Below are positions 12,538 to 24,639 of a stretch of 64,000 nt of DNA, in pieces. Source of the DNA: Antennarius striatus (Eukaryota > Chordata > Actinopteri > Lophiiformes > Antennariidae); contig NC_090780.1 in assembly GCF_040054535.1 (NCBI RefSeq), forward strand, positions 3,270,001 through 3,334,000. The letters are read 5' to 3'. The position numbers and the translations under genes are program-made. Below the pieces are notes generated by a model. That model made no database searches and was not told where the DNA came from. It was given only the letters and a program-made list of their open reading frames with translations. Numbering within the stretch: the first letter of the stretch is position 1; every line of letters starts with the position of its first letter.

Positions 12538-15500
12538 TCATCTCCTGATGAAGGCGACAGGAAGTTCTCTGCTCGGAACCAAAAGTCCTGAGTGGATCAC
12601 ATCGAGTGGCTCAGTGTCTGTGGCCACGATCTCGTAGTCTCTGACCAACTGAGAGAGAGGAAAGATCCGTCAGTGAAAACTTCAAGAGACTCATGAAGCA
12701 GAAAAATAAATCTGAATCGGTAGATTATTACTACACTGGGACGCCGATGTCATGTGAGCGAACTGAAGTGGTCTTTGTCCAGTCTTACCCAGCACATGGC
12801 GAGCTGGAGCTGCAGCTCGGCCAGCCGTCGACCGATGCACATCCTCTTTCCGATGCCGAAGGGAACATGGGAAAAAGGGTTGATGGTGCAATTCTCTCGC
12901 AACCAGCGTTCAGGTTTAAACTTCTTCCCCTCGTCGAAGTACTCCTCGTTCGAACCCAGAGCATGGCTGTTTATCATTAAAACAGTCTGTAAATAAAAAT
13001 AATATGCAATGGTTACTTTTCTTTTTAGTTTGACAAATGTCTGCATTTTCTGCCTGTAAATCTGATCCCTCCGCATAAATTCCATGTCAATGCACTGGAG
13101 TTGCCCCCCTTTCTACGTTATGTGACTGGGTTGTTATAGCATAGTTTATTCATAAATCAGTCAAATGTAAATTAACACAAGACTGTAATCTGCTCATGTA
13201 AAGTGTATGGTAAGGAGGACTAAGCCACTTACTCCTTTGGGAATGGCATAATCTCCCAACACAATGTCTTTGTCCAGGGTCCTGCTGGTGAATGGGACTG
13301 ATGGCGATAACCTGTGAGAAAAGAAGGAACAGTGTATGGGAATATTGCCTCAGTGACGTTACTCTATAGAATAACACACACATCTAAGCCGTTTAACTGG
13401 AGCTAAACATACTCCGATGGTTTTCATGGCACGGGATGAGGTCGTATATAATCTCCAGTCAGAAGCTGTTTAAATTCCTCCGGGTGATACAGTTGTGGAC
13501 TTTAAATAACGTGTCGGATAACTTGTGACTGTACAGGAGGAAGTGACAGGGTGAACCATCGGAGCTAATGAGAAGTCATCTGAACGTAACCATGCAATGG
13601 ATTTTAAGCTGGGATCACGGTTTGTTATCCGTATCACAAGAAGCTCGTTTTTGAGACAACTGTCTGTCAGCTTCCCCTCCAGATGGTCGTGGTGCATCCA
13701 GGGTGAAACCATGACGCAGAAACTATTCACAACCCAATCACAAACTGCGTGGTTGTTGGACACATCTATCTTTTGTTGTACTCTACCTCATGGACTCCTT
13801 GAGGCAGGCCTTCAGGTAGGGCATGCTCTTGATGTGTTCTCCACAAGGGTCCTGGCCGGGAGCAATCACTTCTCTAATCTCGTCTAGCAGCTTCCTCTGG
13901 GCGCCGGGGTTACGTGACAGGTTGAAAATAACCCACAGCATACTGTTGGCAGTCTGAGAAACATAAACACAGCCAGAGAGAGAGAGAAAGAGGGAGGGAG
14001 AGAGAGAGGAGATGTATGTCACTTAATGAGGTGGCTACTACTGCATTCCTCTGTGGGGTCCTGAAAAGGCGCCGAGGAATATTTGGGGTTCCTCAAAGGG
14101 CTCCTTAGTTACATTCACACCACACTGATTTTCCACTTTTAAGCAATGTAACTGCAGCACCTGTTTGTTTAAGAGTCTGAATGAGGTTTTTTTTTTCTTT
14201 TTTCTTTGCCTAAAGGGAAATGGGAAAATGGTAAAACAACTTCAGGTCTAACCTGCTCTCATAGCTAAATGGTGGTTTGTTACAGATGACGTTCTCATGA
14301 GGTACTAGCTGTGTATTAACAAAGCAGATATATAAACAGATTCAAATTAAAATGATTATCTTAACATTTGAGGAAATAAATACATTTTCTATAAGATTCC
14401 TACTGGTTAGCTTGCTTCCAAATGAAAGCACACTAATTAAAATATCATCACTTTTTGAAGTTGTTTTTTTTTAAAAAGGGGTTTCATTTCAAGGCTGGCA
14501 TGTTCCATCTCACTCATTTAATGTGTTTAAAAACAGAAAAGTTAAAAAAGAAAAGAAAAAAAGAAGCCAGGTTGTGGTTGCGGTTGCAGTTTTGTCATCG
14601 CTTTCAGATTTTCCAAACAAGCAGAGGCGACTCCTGCTCTATAGCAAACAACCTTATAAAACGGCAGTCGGAGTTGATTTTTCAAAAAAAATAAAGAAGC
14701 AATTTTGGCGTATTTTCTCACCGTCTCGACTCCTCCAATCTGCAGCTCTGTGATGGCGGCGTACAGTTCCTTCTTAGAGAGACAGCTGTGGTGTAAGATG
14801 TCACCGATTAAGTCATCAGGAGCTCTGACGGCGTTTGTCTTCAGCTTCTTGTCTATGTAGACTTTGGCTGAGGGAACGAGAAGCAGAGAAGTTGTGACCA
14901 TGTTAAGTTTTAGGTATCTCAGTAGCATTTCCCATCCCTCTGAACTGTTTTCTGTTTGTCTACAGAATCAGAATCAGAATCTAGGCTATGTTTCTCCTGC
15001 TTTCCCCAATCTCACATATTAAAGTGCAGATTTGCAGACTTTTTGTATTTAACACGACGACAGTTGGTGCTATAAGTTGACTAGTCAATATTACTATGCA
15101 ACAATAATAAATTATTTATTCATCAAATAAAAATTAAAAATATTTTTTTAAGGTGAAGATCCTTTCATTTAATCTTCTTAAAAGCTACAGTACTGTGAAG
15201 AACACGAATATCCAACATCAGGCTTTTTCCTTGTTTTGATTCTGATTAAATGTCGGTAAAATACATGTTCATGCTACAGAGTCACCCCCCCCCCAACCAA
15301 CCCCCTGCTACTACAAATATTTGGCAGATTTCTTCCTCTTAGGTCATGTGGTTTACGACAACTCTGTATGCCATTTACCCTGAGAGCCAGGTACAGAAAA
15401 AACACAGAGGCACCCAGTTCAAATGCCTCCACCCTCTATTCCTGTCCATCTATCACCTGACTGGAAATGAGCTGGAACCAGTTTGTGACAGGGACATGGA

Positions 15501-17429
15501 GAAAACACTAACTGAGAGAAATCATGTTTTTCACCGCTTTTATTTAGTGAATTTGTCTTCATACCTGTGCTGAAAATGCGGTCCCAAGCGGCAGTGTGGT
15601 TCTGCCATATCTTGGTGTTGAGATTCTTATGGAGCGCCACTGGTGTGACCATCATGGTGCCAAAGGTGCTCATCATCTACAGAGGGAAGACACAAAGGGC
15701 AGACCAAAGGTCACAAAGGCATTTAAACTGATTATCATCACTGCCACTGAAGATCTTTGAAGCAATCACTATCAAGGTTCTTCTGTTTTTGTTTTTTATG
15801 CCCTACTGCCCTGTGAGACCTTTATCATGATCCACTTATCTGCTGACAGTGGATGATCGTGGTTTGTTCCAGTAAATCTCAGTAAAGACAGAGGGAGTTA
15901 GTGAGAGATCTGATAGTGAACTGCTTGATCCAGGGCTGCAGTTCAGCTGGTGAACCTGATGAACTAGGCTATTTCTACCGGTTCAGCCTCCCAGGTCGCT
16001 CCACTCTGTCACGGCTCTCTCTTGCTGCCATGTGTGTAAAACAAACATGTGTAGGTCCACTCACTTTTTTCACAGCTGTGATGAAGTTCATGGCTTCCTC
16101 GTTGACCTTCTCTTGCAGGAGACCAAATCTCACATCATAGAGGATGAGGCAAATGGCTGAACGGCGCAGAAGTGATATGAAATAAGAGAAACGTTAATTT
16201 AAATGGAGTTATTTTCAAGCAGAAACACCAAACATTTCCTTATTCCAGTTTATTGTGTGACTATATTACTTTGTTATTAGTCTGAGTTTAATAAACCAAG
16301 CCTTAACACATTTCAGCTGTTATAGCTGTTTTTTGGAACTTTTCAGAAGAACACAAGTAGAAAATAATCAACATATTAATCTAATTGATCATTACTAAAC
16401 AACAGAAAAAGAAACAAACTCACTTTCAAACGACCATTTATTCAGTTCGAAGTACAAGTCGTCAATTTTTCCATCGACGTTTATTTTTCCAATTCTGCCA
16501 ACGAAGTCTACCAACACCTGTAAGGACAAAGTCAATCTATGAGCCACCGATCACAGGTAAGAAATAAAAAAAAACAGGCACACCGGTCATAATCCACGAC
16601 AATCTACCTCATTTATTTTGCCATCCAGTTTCACCACTTCTGTCGGCTTCATGAGTTTCTGCTGAAAAGCGCTCCTGACTCTCTGCCAGTCTTCCCCCTC
16701 TCTGCAAATCAACGATTCCGATTCAGAGCGCGTTCACACTCAACACCCTTCGGTGCGCGTCACGCAGCGACCGAATGATGGACATTCTCTAAACGAATAA
16801 AGGAAAAATAGAGAATCAACTTACAGAATGAGGAGTCCGTATGCCTCGTTTCTCAAGTCTCTGTATGCCGTCCATGGCTTGATCTCCAGTCTCTGGGGGT
16901 AATTTCCCTCCTTCCTATAGAGCGCCTCCAGTAAGCAAGGTGCGCCAATGTGCACCGACTCAAAAGAACCAAGTTTAAACCGGAAAATCTTGCCAAATTT
17001 CTTATGATACTCAACCTAAAAAAAAAAAAAAAAAAAAGGACAGAAAATTACAAGAAGAATGACTTAAACATCTTTTATTTCTGTTTCATTAGATTCAAAT
17101 TGAAAACAGATCAAATTCCTTTAAATATATATACAAATTCAAGAGAAAAAAAAAAAGATTTTGAACTCTACCAGTGTCTCATGCTGTTTTTTCAGGCCCC
17201 CTTTCCGGAGAATTTCAAATGGACTCCCTAAGAAAGGCCATTTGGTGGGTCCCGGGATCGCGTCCAGACTGTGCGCTCTGGAGGCAGCGTGGGGGCACCG
17301 CACAGCCTCCACAGCATCCTTCTCCTCCAGGACGCACACTGAGGATGTTGGTTTGAGGTGCTGCAGCCCAACAGACTGTTTCCTCAGCAACTCAACGATC
17401 TGCGGAACCTTTTGGATCTGCGCTCTCAT
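12538..17429 (-). CDS. cyp24a1: CYP24A1, mitochondrial 1,25-dihydroxyvitamin D3 24-hydroxylase
   Basis: Inner mitochondrial membrane P450 that starts breakdown of active vitamin D by side-chain hydroxylation, with electrons from adrenodoxin. Eleven coding exons, in order: 17429-17172, 17015-16825, 16701-16608, 16517-16424, 16156-16065, 15676-15565, 14867-14722, 13953-13787, 13311-13233, 12986-12789, 12648-12538. All have GT..AG ends and compatible phases; total 513 aa (human 514). The N-terminus ([18 protein letters not shown]) is basic and amphipathic, as expected of a mitochondrial presequence. [20 protein letters not shown] matches the family. The I-helix has GVETTAN (326-332), the K-helix KESMR has E382 and R385, PERW is at 436-439, and the haem loop [12 protein letters not shown] has the ligand Cys461. 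The end, [11 protein letters not shown], is also typical. No broken or missing catalytic residue. Same strand as nfatc2, about 4 kb away. Confidence 0.96.
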
Positions 17430-17558
17430 CCTTAAAATAATTAAATTGGAGGGTTTTTTGTTGTTGTTTTTTAGTGCTGAATAACCTGCCTTTTAATAGA
17501 ACGACTTCTTATCTTGGAGATTTTCTCGTTTCTTGGAACTGTCACACCTTCACACCAA

Positions 17559-17568
17559 TATATATACC
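17559..17568 (-). promoter_or_regulatory. cyp24a1: Candidate TATA box of cyp24a1
   Basis: The minus strand reads GGGTATATATATTGG about 130 bp upstream of the start codon. This predicts transcription start near 17530 and a 5'UTR of about 100 bp. An inverted CCAAT (ATTGG) lies 30-40 bp further upstream, near 17600. Confidence 0.55.
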
Positions 17569-17771
17569 CGGACACTGTTTATTCCTGAGGTGCCCCGAAC
17601 CAATCAGGGGCCGGTCCTGCATGGTGTGGCCGTCGAGCCCACCATTCATTTATGGATCCACGTTGGGAGGATCGCATGACCCCAGAAAGACCGAGGAAGA
17701 GCCCTTACCCCCCCATCCCCACCCCCACCCCACCTCCCTCCTTTTACAAATAAACATGCAGGCAACATCGG

Positions 17772-17786
17772 AGGTGACGCGGTTCG
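17772..17786 (+). promoter_or_regulatory. cyp24a1: Candidate DR3 vitamin D response element
   Basis: AGGTGA CGC GGTTCG: two hexamers of the VDR/RXR class in direct repeat with a 3-bp spacer, on the strand opposite to cyp24a1, about 240 bp upstream of the inferred start. Mammalian CYP24A1 promoters have DR3 sites with the same half-site types (AGGTGA and GGTTCA), also read on the antisense strand and at comparable distance. The last base departs from GGTTCA. Confidence 0.55.
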
Positions 17787-17889
17787 CTTGAACCATGTTT
17801 CAGAGCGACCTGCGATTGGAAGAACCGAAACTTTGGCAGAGCAAATACTACTGCCACACTTCAGCACCGTGGGCAAATATTTGATACAC

Positions 17890-17892
<3 letters not shown>

Positions 17893-17976
<84 letters not shown>

Positions 17977-17985
17977 TGTGTGTGC
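17893..17985 (+). repeat. (TG)n microsatellite
   Basis: About 90 bp of TG with one GGG interruption near the end. It lies about 460 bp upstream of the cyp24a1 ATG. Confidence 0.97.
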
Positions 17986-18172
17986 CTTCTTTGTATTTGG
18001 ACAAAGACATAACTGCTCATATGCCTTTTAAATACCACCCAGAACTCTGATGAGATCAATTTGTGATTGTTTTATCAAATATTACTTCAAAAAGTTGCAA
18101 ACAGAACCAAAATGTCAAAAGTTGTGACATTTTCCTTTTTGATAAGTTTTTTCTTTGTTCTCTATCTCACTT

Positions 18173-18173
<1 letters not shown>

Positions 18174-18269
<96 letters not shown>

Positions 18270-18276
18270 CACACAC
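18174..18276 (+). repeat. Compound (CT)n(CA)n microsatellite
   Basis: About 40 bp of CT directly followed by about 55 bp of CA. Confidence 0.97.
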
Positions 18277-19315
18277 CGCCCCATGGCATGACTCAAATAA
18301 CATGTGTAACATGTGGAGGGGCCCCGCGTTGTTACCCTGTAAAAGCGCTCATTCACAGGCTCTCATGTGGCATCAGGACAACCTTGGACCTTGACTGATG
18401 TTTGCGGCATATTGGGTAGTTAGAGCGAGTCCCAGGTGTAACACACATAAATCACCCCACACAAACTCTCCAAAACAAGAAAAACAGAGGCGAGAGGAAA
18501 AAACAGCAGTCACGTGTGTACAAAGGTATGTATTTGTTCATTTGATCTGTTCGCCTATGACGTACAGCATCACGTGAAATCAGGCCTTGTCAGTTTACTG
18601 CTATCATTTGTTGCCTGTCACATCATCAAGCAAAGAATAGTGAACATTTTAACATTAATGTCCCAAAAACACATTCTGTTCTAAGGGAATAAATTCCTTT
18701 CATAAAGAATTCCACTTAAATAGAATATACAGTATTATATATATTTCAGTTATATGTATTTTATGTTAACTACGTTTGAGTGTGACCATTTCTTATTCAG
18801 GTAAAAAGACTTTCTTCAGTTTTTAAAAAAATGAAATATGAGGGATGTGAAGAAACAAATATTATGCTTAAAACTACCGACAGTCAGATTTTTTTTCAAC
18901 TCCAGATTGAGTCGTAGTCTTTATGCTAAACTAACCTGCTGAGAGAAGCTTCAGGGTAAACTGGTTGGTTTATTCTAGTGATTTAGCTTTACATCTTCTT
19001 AAAGTTGACATGTTATCTGTAAGAGGCTCAAACATCCTGTTTAATGTTCCACGTGAATCAAACAGGAGTGTACTGTTTTCATGATACAAGATGTTTCACC
19101 AACAGGACATCAGGCAAAGACGACAGCACAACGACTTCTGTATGTCCTGAGCAGGAGCATCTCATCCATGCATTCCTTCTCCTTCAGTGGAAAGGAAATA
19201 GTTTTACTGCATCCTGTGAGTGAGGTGGTATCAAATAAACCACTTCTGTCCTGCCTGCCTTTTTCTGGGCGGTTTGCTGCATCGGAGGTGGGCCTGACGC
19301 AGGGTCCATCCTTCC

Positions 19316-19371
19316 GTCCATCCATCCATCCATCCATCCATCCATCCATCCATCCATCCATCCATCCATTT
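19316..19371 (+). repeat. (CATC)n microsatellite
   Basis: About 13 CATC units. Such arrays often mark the tails of the fish SINE-like repeat seen elsewhere in the window, but the flank here is too degraded to tell. Confidence 0.9.
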
Positions 19372-19444
19372 ATTTTATTAATTATTCAGAATGTATTTTT
19401 TTTGTCTGATTCATCAATTAAACAAGGACGTAATAAGGAGAAAA

Positions 19445-19564
<120 letters not shown>

Positions 19565-22500
19565 TTACAGTCCCTATATCACTACAAAACAGTGAAAAAA
19601 ATCCAGGCGAAAAAATGGCACCAAACACTTACAGAAAACAGAAATAATAATATGTCCGGATAAGATTTTAAGCTCTTGATAGTAAACACTTGTGGATAAA
19701 ACTATCATCCTCCCAGTGTTTTTCCTAATACAGCCTGAGGTGATAGCAACAGGCTGTTGAGCAAAACTTTACTTCGGGACTTCAACCTCACGGTGTTCTG
19801 GTGTGCTGGGATATTGAACATGAGACAACACTGGCAGTGTCACTGACAGCTGGCACTACGCAGGGTACAAGTCATAAGGAAAACATGTTTTCTCGTGATG
19901 TTCTCTGTAGGCAAATAGCACTACGCAATAACGCCCTCGACCTTGTGTAGTGGAAGTGACGGAAGGGTTCTGTACCATAATGTACGTGTTATGTAGGACT
20001 TACCGGTTTGTGCTCTTTGTTCCTCAGAGTTACTCAACTGTTGTTTGTTGCACATCAGCTGGTGTGTACGAGCTAATGAAGTCAAAATGATTTTGTACCG
20101 TCAGAAATTTAAGATATGATCAAATGTATTGAACATGTAAATAGAATCAGTATTTACATTTTTTAAAGACCAAATCAAGGTATTTTGTGATGTTTCAGCT
20201 CTTGATAATAATTTAACTTATTCAGGGAAGAAAGACAAATTGTAATGCATGCATAACAAATAAAATCTTGTAACGTATGACTGCAGAAAGAAGCTCTAAA
20301 TGATGGTTTAAATTGATTCTTTTCTTTAACGTATTTCTCTCATCTTTTGTTTCTGGTTAAGCTGAATTGTCCTGCATTGACTAAATACCTCAGGTTGAAA
20401 CCCAGAGTCTTGACCCCCGAACACCTAGCTTATTGTCTGCTAGAAAGCACTTTGATTACCCCACAGATCAATTTTCCTCTGTTTATCACATTCAAATGAG
20501 GACTCTGTAGTAGCAGAGAGATGAACTGATGAACTGAAGTGATGAACTTAGATAGAGGCGGCTGACCCTCTCAGCCAGCAGTGGAGTCATCAGCACACAG
20601 GGCAGGCAAACTTGATGACTCAAACTCACTTATGTCCAAATTGACTGACAGGTCAGTGAGTTCAGTGATTGGGCATGAAGTAGAGGTTACACCGTTCACA
20701 GGGGTTCACGCACATGCGATGGAGAAACACAGTCACGCATTCACACAAAGATGCATATTCATACAGCAAAGCCAACGGGGAGAGACCACCGTGCTCCTGG
20801 TAAAGTAACGTAGAGGGGCCACAGAGGGTAAGATTAGCTGGAATCCATAGTGGAAATGGAAATGCTTCTTACAGTCACACTAGCCTGGGTCATGTAACTG
20901 CTGACCCAGAATGTGAGGTGCCCCTTCCCAAAAGCCCACCCTTACATTAGGAACAAAAATATTTACAACAGAGAGGGAGTGAAGTAATGCAAGAACCCCA
21001 GCACCACCACCACCACCACCACCACTTCCACCCCCAGGCTGTCTGCTTTTTGCCCTAGAATGTAGCTTATTCACTTGGAGTCGACAGAGACGTACTTAAA
21101 TGTTGTTTTTACAGCCAGAGCCGGCAAAAGAATTTCAAGTCACATTGTTTCAGAACTTTGTCTGTAATTCATAGTTTATCAATGTTTCCTGATTTGTTGC
21201 ACAACCAGCTTGGCCCTGTTCAGGCATTAAAATTCTTGACATCAAGCCAGCGCTAACATAATTGAATAATGGAGATTTGTAACAGAAACAGACAAGGGTT
21301 TTATTAAAACAGGCTATAGATTATTGACTCTATTCCAGAAAGTAGGCCATTCCTATTGAGAGAAATGATGGGAAAGGGCTGGAGCTGGTAAGGAAGAAGA
21401 TCTCCTTGAACTTGCTGACCTTCTTTCATACTCTGGGGCTGTCTGTGAAGGTCAAGGCCAGCTAAGCACATGGGTCAGGATTCCCTGGATGGAGAAGGGC
21501 CCTCCTCCACTCCTCTCTTACAGCAACAGGCTGAAGCAATGGAAAGGAGTAGACATGAGGACATGAGCTCTCTCCTTGCAATGAAGAAACATCAATAAGA
21601 TAGTAGATAAGAAAATATGAGAGCATATGTACATAGGCACATCAAGTGTTTGCCTTATCCTTATATAGTTCATGGAAACTTTGTGGATCAGCGATTCATA
21701 TAAGCTAAATCTGAAGGAGTTAGTTGGCTGAGGCAGGGGTGATTGAGGTGAACCGCTGTGGAGCACAGATACAGAGACGAGGAGGTCACAGAGAGTACAG
21801 TTAACGCAAGTCTGTGAACTACATGAACTACGTGTCCTCAAAAATTCATGGTACCTTACCGTATGGATTAGGACAGAACATGTGACTCTAAAAAATATCT
21901 CAAAAAGTACTTACTGATACCTAAATGTCATCAGTGAGCTAAAAAGTATAGATACTCACCCTTTAGTTGTACTTGTTGTGTTTGTATCTCATACAAAAAT
22001 GTGTTAGAAGAAAACAGACCATAAAATAAAGACAACACTTTATATAACAAGTGCCTCTGCTCCCTCAGTTGGTTCTCAGAAAATGCTTTTGCAATAGTCT
22101 GCATTCATAACCTCTCAAGTTACACCTCCAGTAAACTTGTACAATTTCCTCGTACTGACATGAACTTCATGTTCATAAAGTCTCACATACATTTCACAAA
22201 ATCCTACAGAACAAGAGAGAATACAGTTAGTTACACCCGTGACCCCAGATGTCCAGCTCTCTGTCTCTCTCTCACCATGCTTACCTGAATCACATCTACA
22301 ACCTGTCTGACCTGACACCAAAACCCCAACTCTCCCTTATTGTGTCTGCACCGCCCAACTTAGGCTGGGGACACACAGTTGAGAGCGTCTACTCAGCAGG
22401 TAATTTTGCAGGACGTTGACCACCCGTTCAATGTGAAACTCCTTTTCCACTGGGCTGCATTCTCCCTCAGTGACTTTTTGGCTAATGCACGAGTTGATTG

Positions 22501-24254
22501 ATCACCCAATCCTGATAGCATAAAGCAACCTCTAGCTTCCTTTTTGAAAAATCAGACTAATTAATTAATTAGGATGTTTCTGGATCTTCTGGAACCTGTC
22601 ACCAATGCTGACTAGCAGCTTTTTAGATTTAGTTTAGAAAAAAGTACAGATATAGATACTGCATCATATTCTGCCTTGTTATTTTTGATAAAAGTGCCGT
22701 GAAGTTACAAAATCTGATGACCAGGTCTGAGTTACCCAGAGTACACAAAGCAGCTCAAGCGATGATTATTACCATTTCTCATTAATAAGTCTACATTACC
22801 TATTACCACTAAAATAAATATTTAAGTTAAAAGCAAAGCAAAGTGATCATAAACCATAAGTAGCCCCGGTATTTAAAATGTTTGGCTAAAAGCAATCCAG
22901 CAATAAAATGCACAAAATCCAGAATCTAAAAAACTCTTTTCAGGACCAGGCTGACTGAGTGTTACTTCGTCTTCTCTGTCCAACAAGGGGCATATAGGAG
23001 CAAGCCGGGTCACCGGCCGCGTTTTGAGTTTAAACATTCTGGGCTTGGCTTCATTGCTGGGCTACAGCCATTATTTCTCCATGCATGCCATCTTGCTGTT
23101 TGCCTTTCTATCGCATGTTTTGGCATGTTTTGGCTTTTTTCAGCAGTACACATGGCTGACTATGGGCTGTCTGATGAGGTGTTGGCCTGGATCTGGGGCA
23201 GGATCACCCAGTTGGATACCAACTACAGACACTCCATCCCATCTGCAGATTGCTAGGCCATGTGTCCGGCGTGAATGACTCGTCTGTTGTTGTCTATAAT
23301 GGCAGTCACCCTAATACTCACCCGTCGTACAGAATGTTACTTGAGTTGGGATTTTTCATCTTGTATGATGAGTGTATTTTCTCTTTATTGCTCTCTAACT
23401 TTCGCTCAATGTCCAAATGATTTGTTGCATAAATTATTTTTCACCTTGTCATCCATTTGCGTTGACTATATATGTAAAATTGTCGGACAAAAATGTTTCC
23501 TTGCAATTTGTTTCATAAATATAAGTCATTAGTGTCATTTTTTTTTACATTTTCCTCTTCAGAGAACAAGAAAAAAATGCATCATATTCATTTCAAAATA
23601 AAAGCATGAGGTGAAAGATCAATAAAACCAGGATACAAGAAAATGAAATCAATTCAAAATTCTGCAATATAGGATCATGCAGAAAATGTTTCCAGCACTT
23701 TGATAAATCTCTCTATGTCTAATTCTGACAAAGACGGTAAAAAGTATTTTTTTCAAGTAAAAGGAAAATTATTTCTGCGGCAAAATGTTTCTCTTGAAAG
23801 CAGTGATTTCTGGCTTCACGTAGGTCTCCCTGGTGAAAGTTCTAAATTGTGCTTGTGTACAACATGTAGATATTGCACATGGCAAACACTAAATCTGATA
23901 AAGAGCAGCATTCTCTAAATTTGATGGTGACTGTTGTGCTAAGGTGCACTATTTCAGAATATCAGGTATTGGTGTAGTTTCTTTGTCATTTTTTAAAATA
24001 GTTGGATTAGTTTTGAAAGAATTTTTCTTTTAATTTCCTCATTAAAATCTAATGCATGTTTATGGATTGCTGATTCACAGGGTAAGTGGGTTAAGCGCCT
24101 ACAGTATTGGCAGATTTTTCAGAAGCACCTAGAGAGAACAGGCTGTCTGCAGATATGCAGTTAAATACGCTGACTTACTGCATGTGCTGTCCTACATTTT
24201 GCAACAGGAGCCGATAGGTTAACAGGTTCTCCTATCTGTGGAATTTAAAGGCCA

Positions 24255-24636
24255 GTTAGTGAAGAACTGACCGGGGCGGCAGTGATCAGTCCACTGGGTC
24301 TTGGGCTGGGGACCAGTTCAATACCCATGTGGACTAAAACATTTGGAGTGTGAAGTGGCAGTGGGAGGTGCCAGTTCACCTCCTGAGCACTGCCGAGGTA
24401 CCCTTGAGCAAGGCATCGCCGTCTTTATAAGTTGCTCATTGAAGCGCACTATGATGAAGCTGCCCCCATGCCCTGTGTGTGTGTGTGTGTGTGCGTGCAT
24501 GCGTGCGTGTGTGTGTGTGTGTGTTACGAGCCTGTACCCACATACTGTATATACGTGTGTGACTGACAACTAATGTACTAGAGTGGACAAATAATTTCCC
24601 CTAATGGGGATTAATAAAGTTAATTTCATTTCAAGA
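24255..24636 (+). mobile_element. tRNA-headed SINE with a Rex1/CR1-type 3' tail
   Basis: The head (GGGGCGGCAGTGATCAG, then CAGTTCAATACCC, a near-match to the Pol III B box GGTTCRANNCC) looks tRNA-derived. The body has GAGCACTGCCGAGGTACCC and CTTGAGCAAGGCATCG, common in fish SINEs, and an internal TG array (24476-24522). The tail TTTCCCCTAATGGGGATTAA, then TAAAGTTAATTTCATTTC, is the type seen at the 3' ends of the Rex1-like LINEs in this window, which suggests mobilisation by that LINE machinery. I could not find a clear target-site duplication. Confidence 0.6.
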
Positions 24637-24639
24637 AGG

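Noticed and set aside
17585..17605. A second vitamin D response element upstream of cyp24a1
   Set aside because: AGGTGC and GAACC are in inverted, not direct, orientation, so they do not make a DR3 site; the ATTGG box explains the conserved look of this stretch.
23024..23278. An 84-codon hydrophobic ORF that could be a small membrane protein
   Set aside because: No family signature, no splice or promoter context, and the codon pattern is not convincing.
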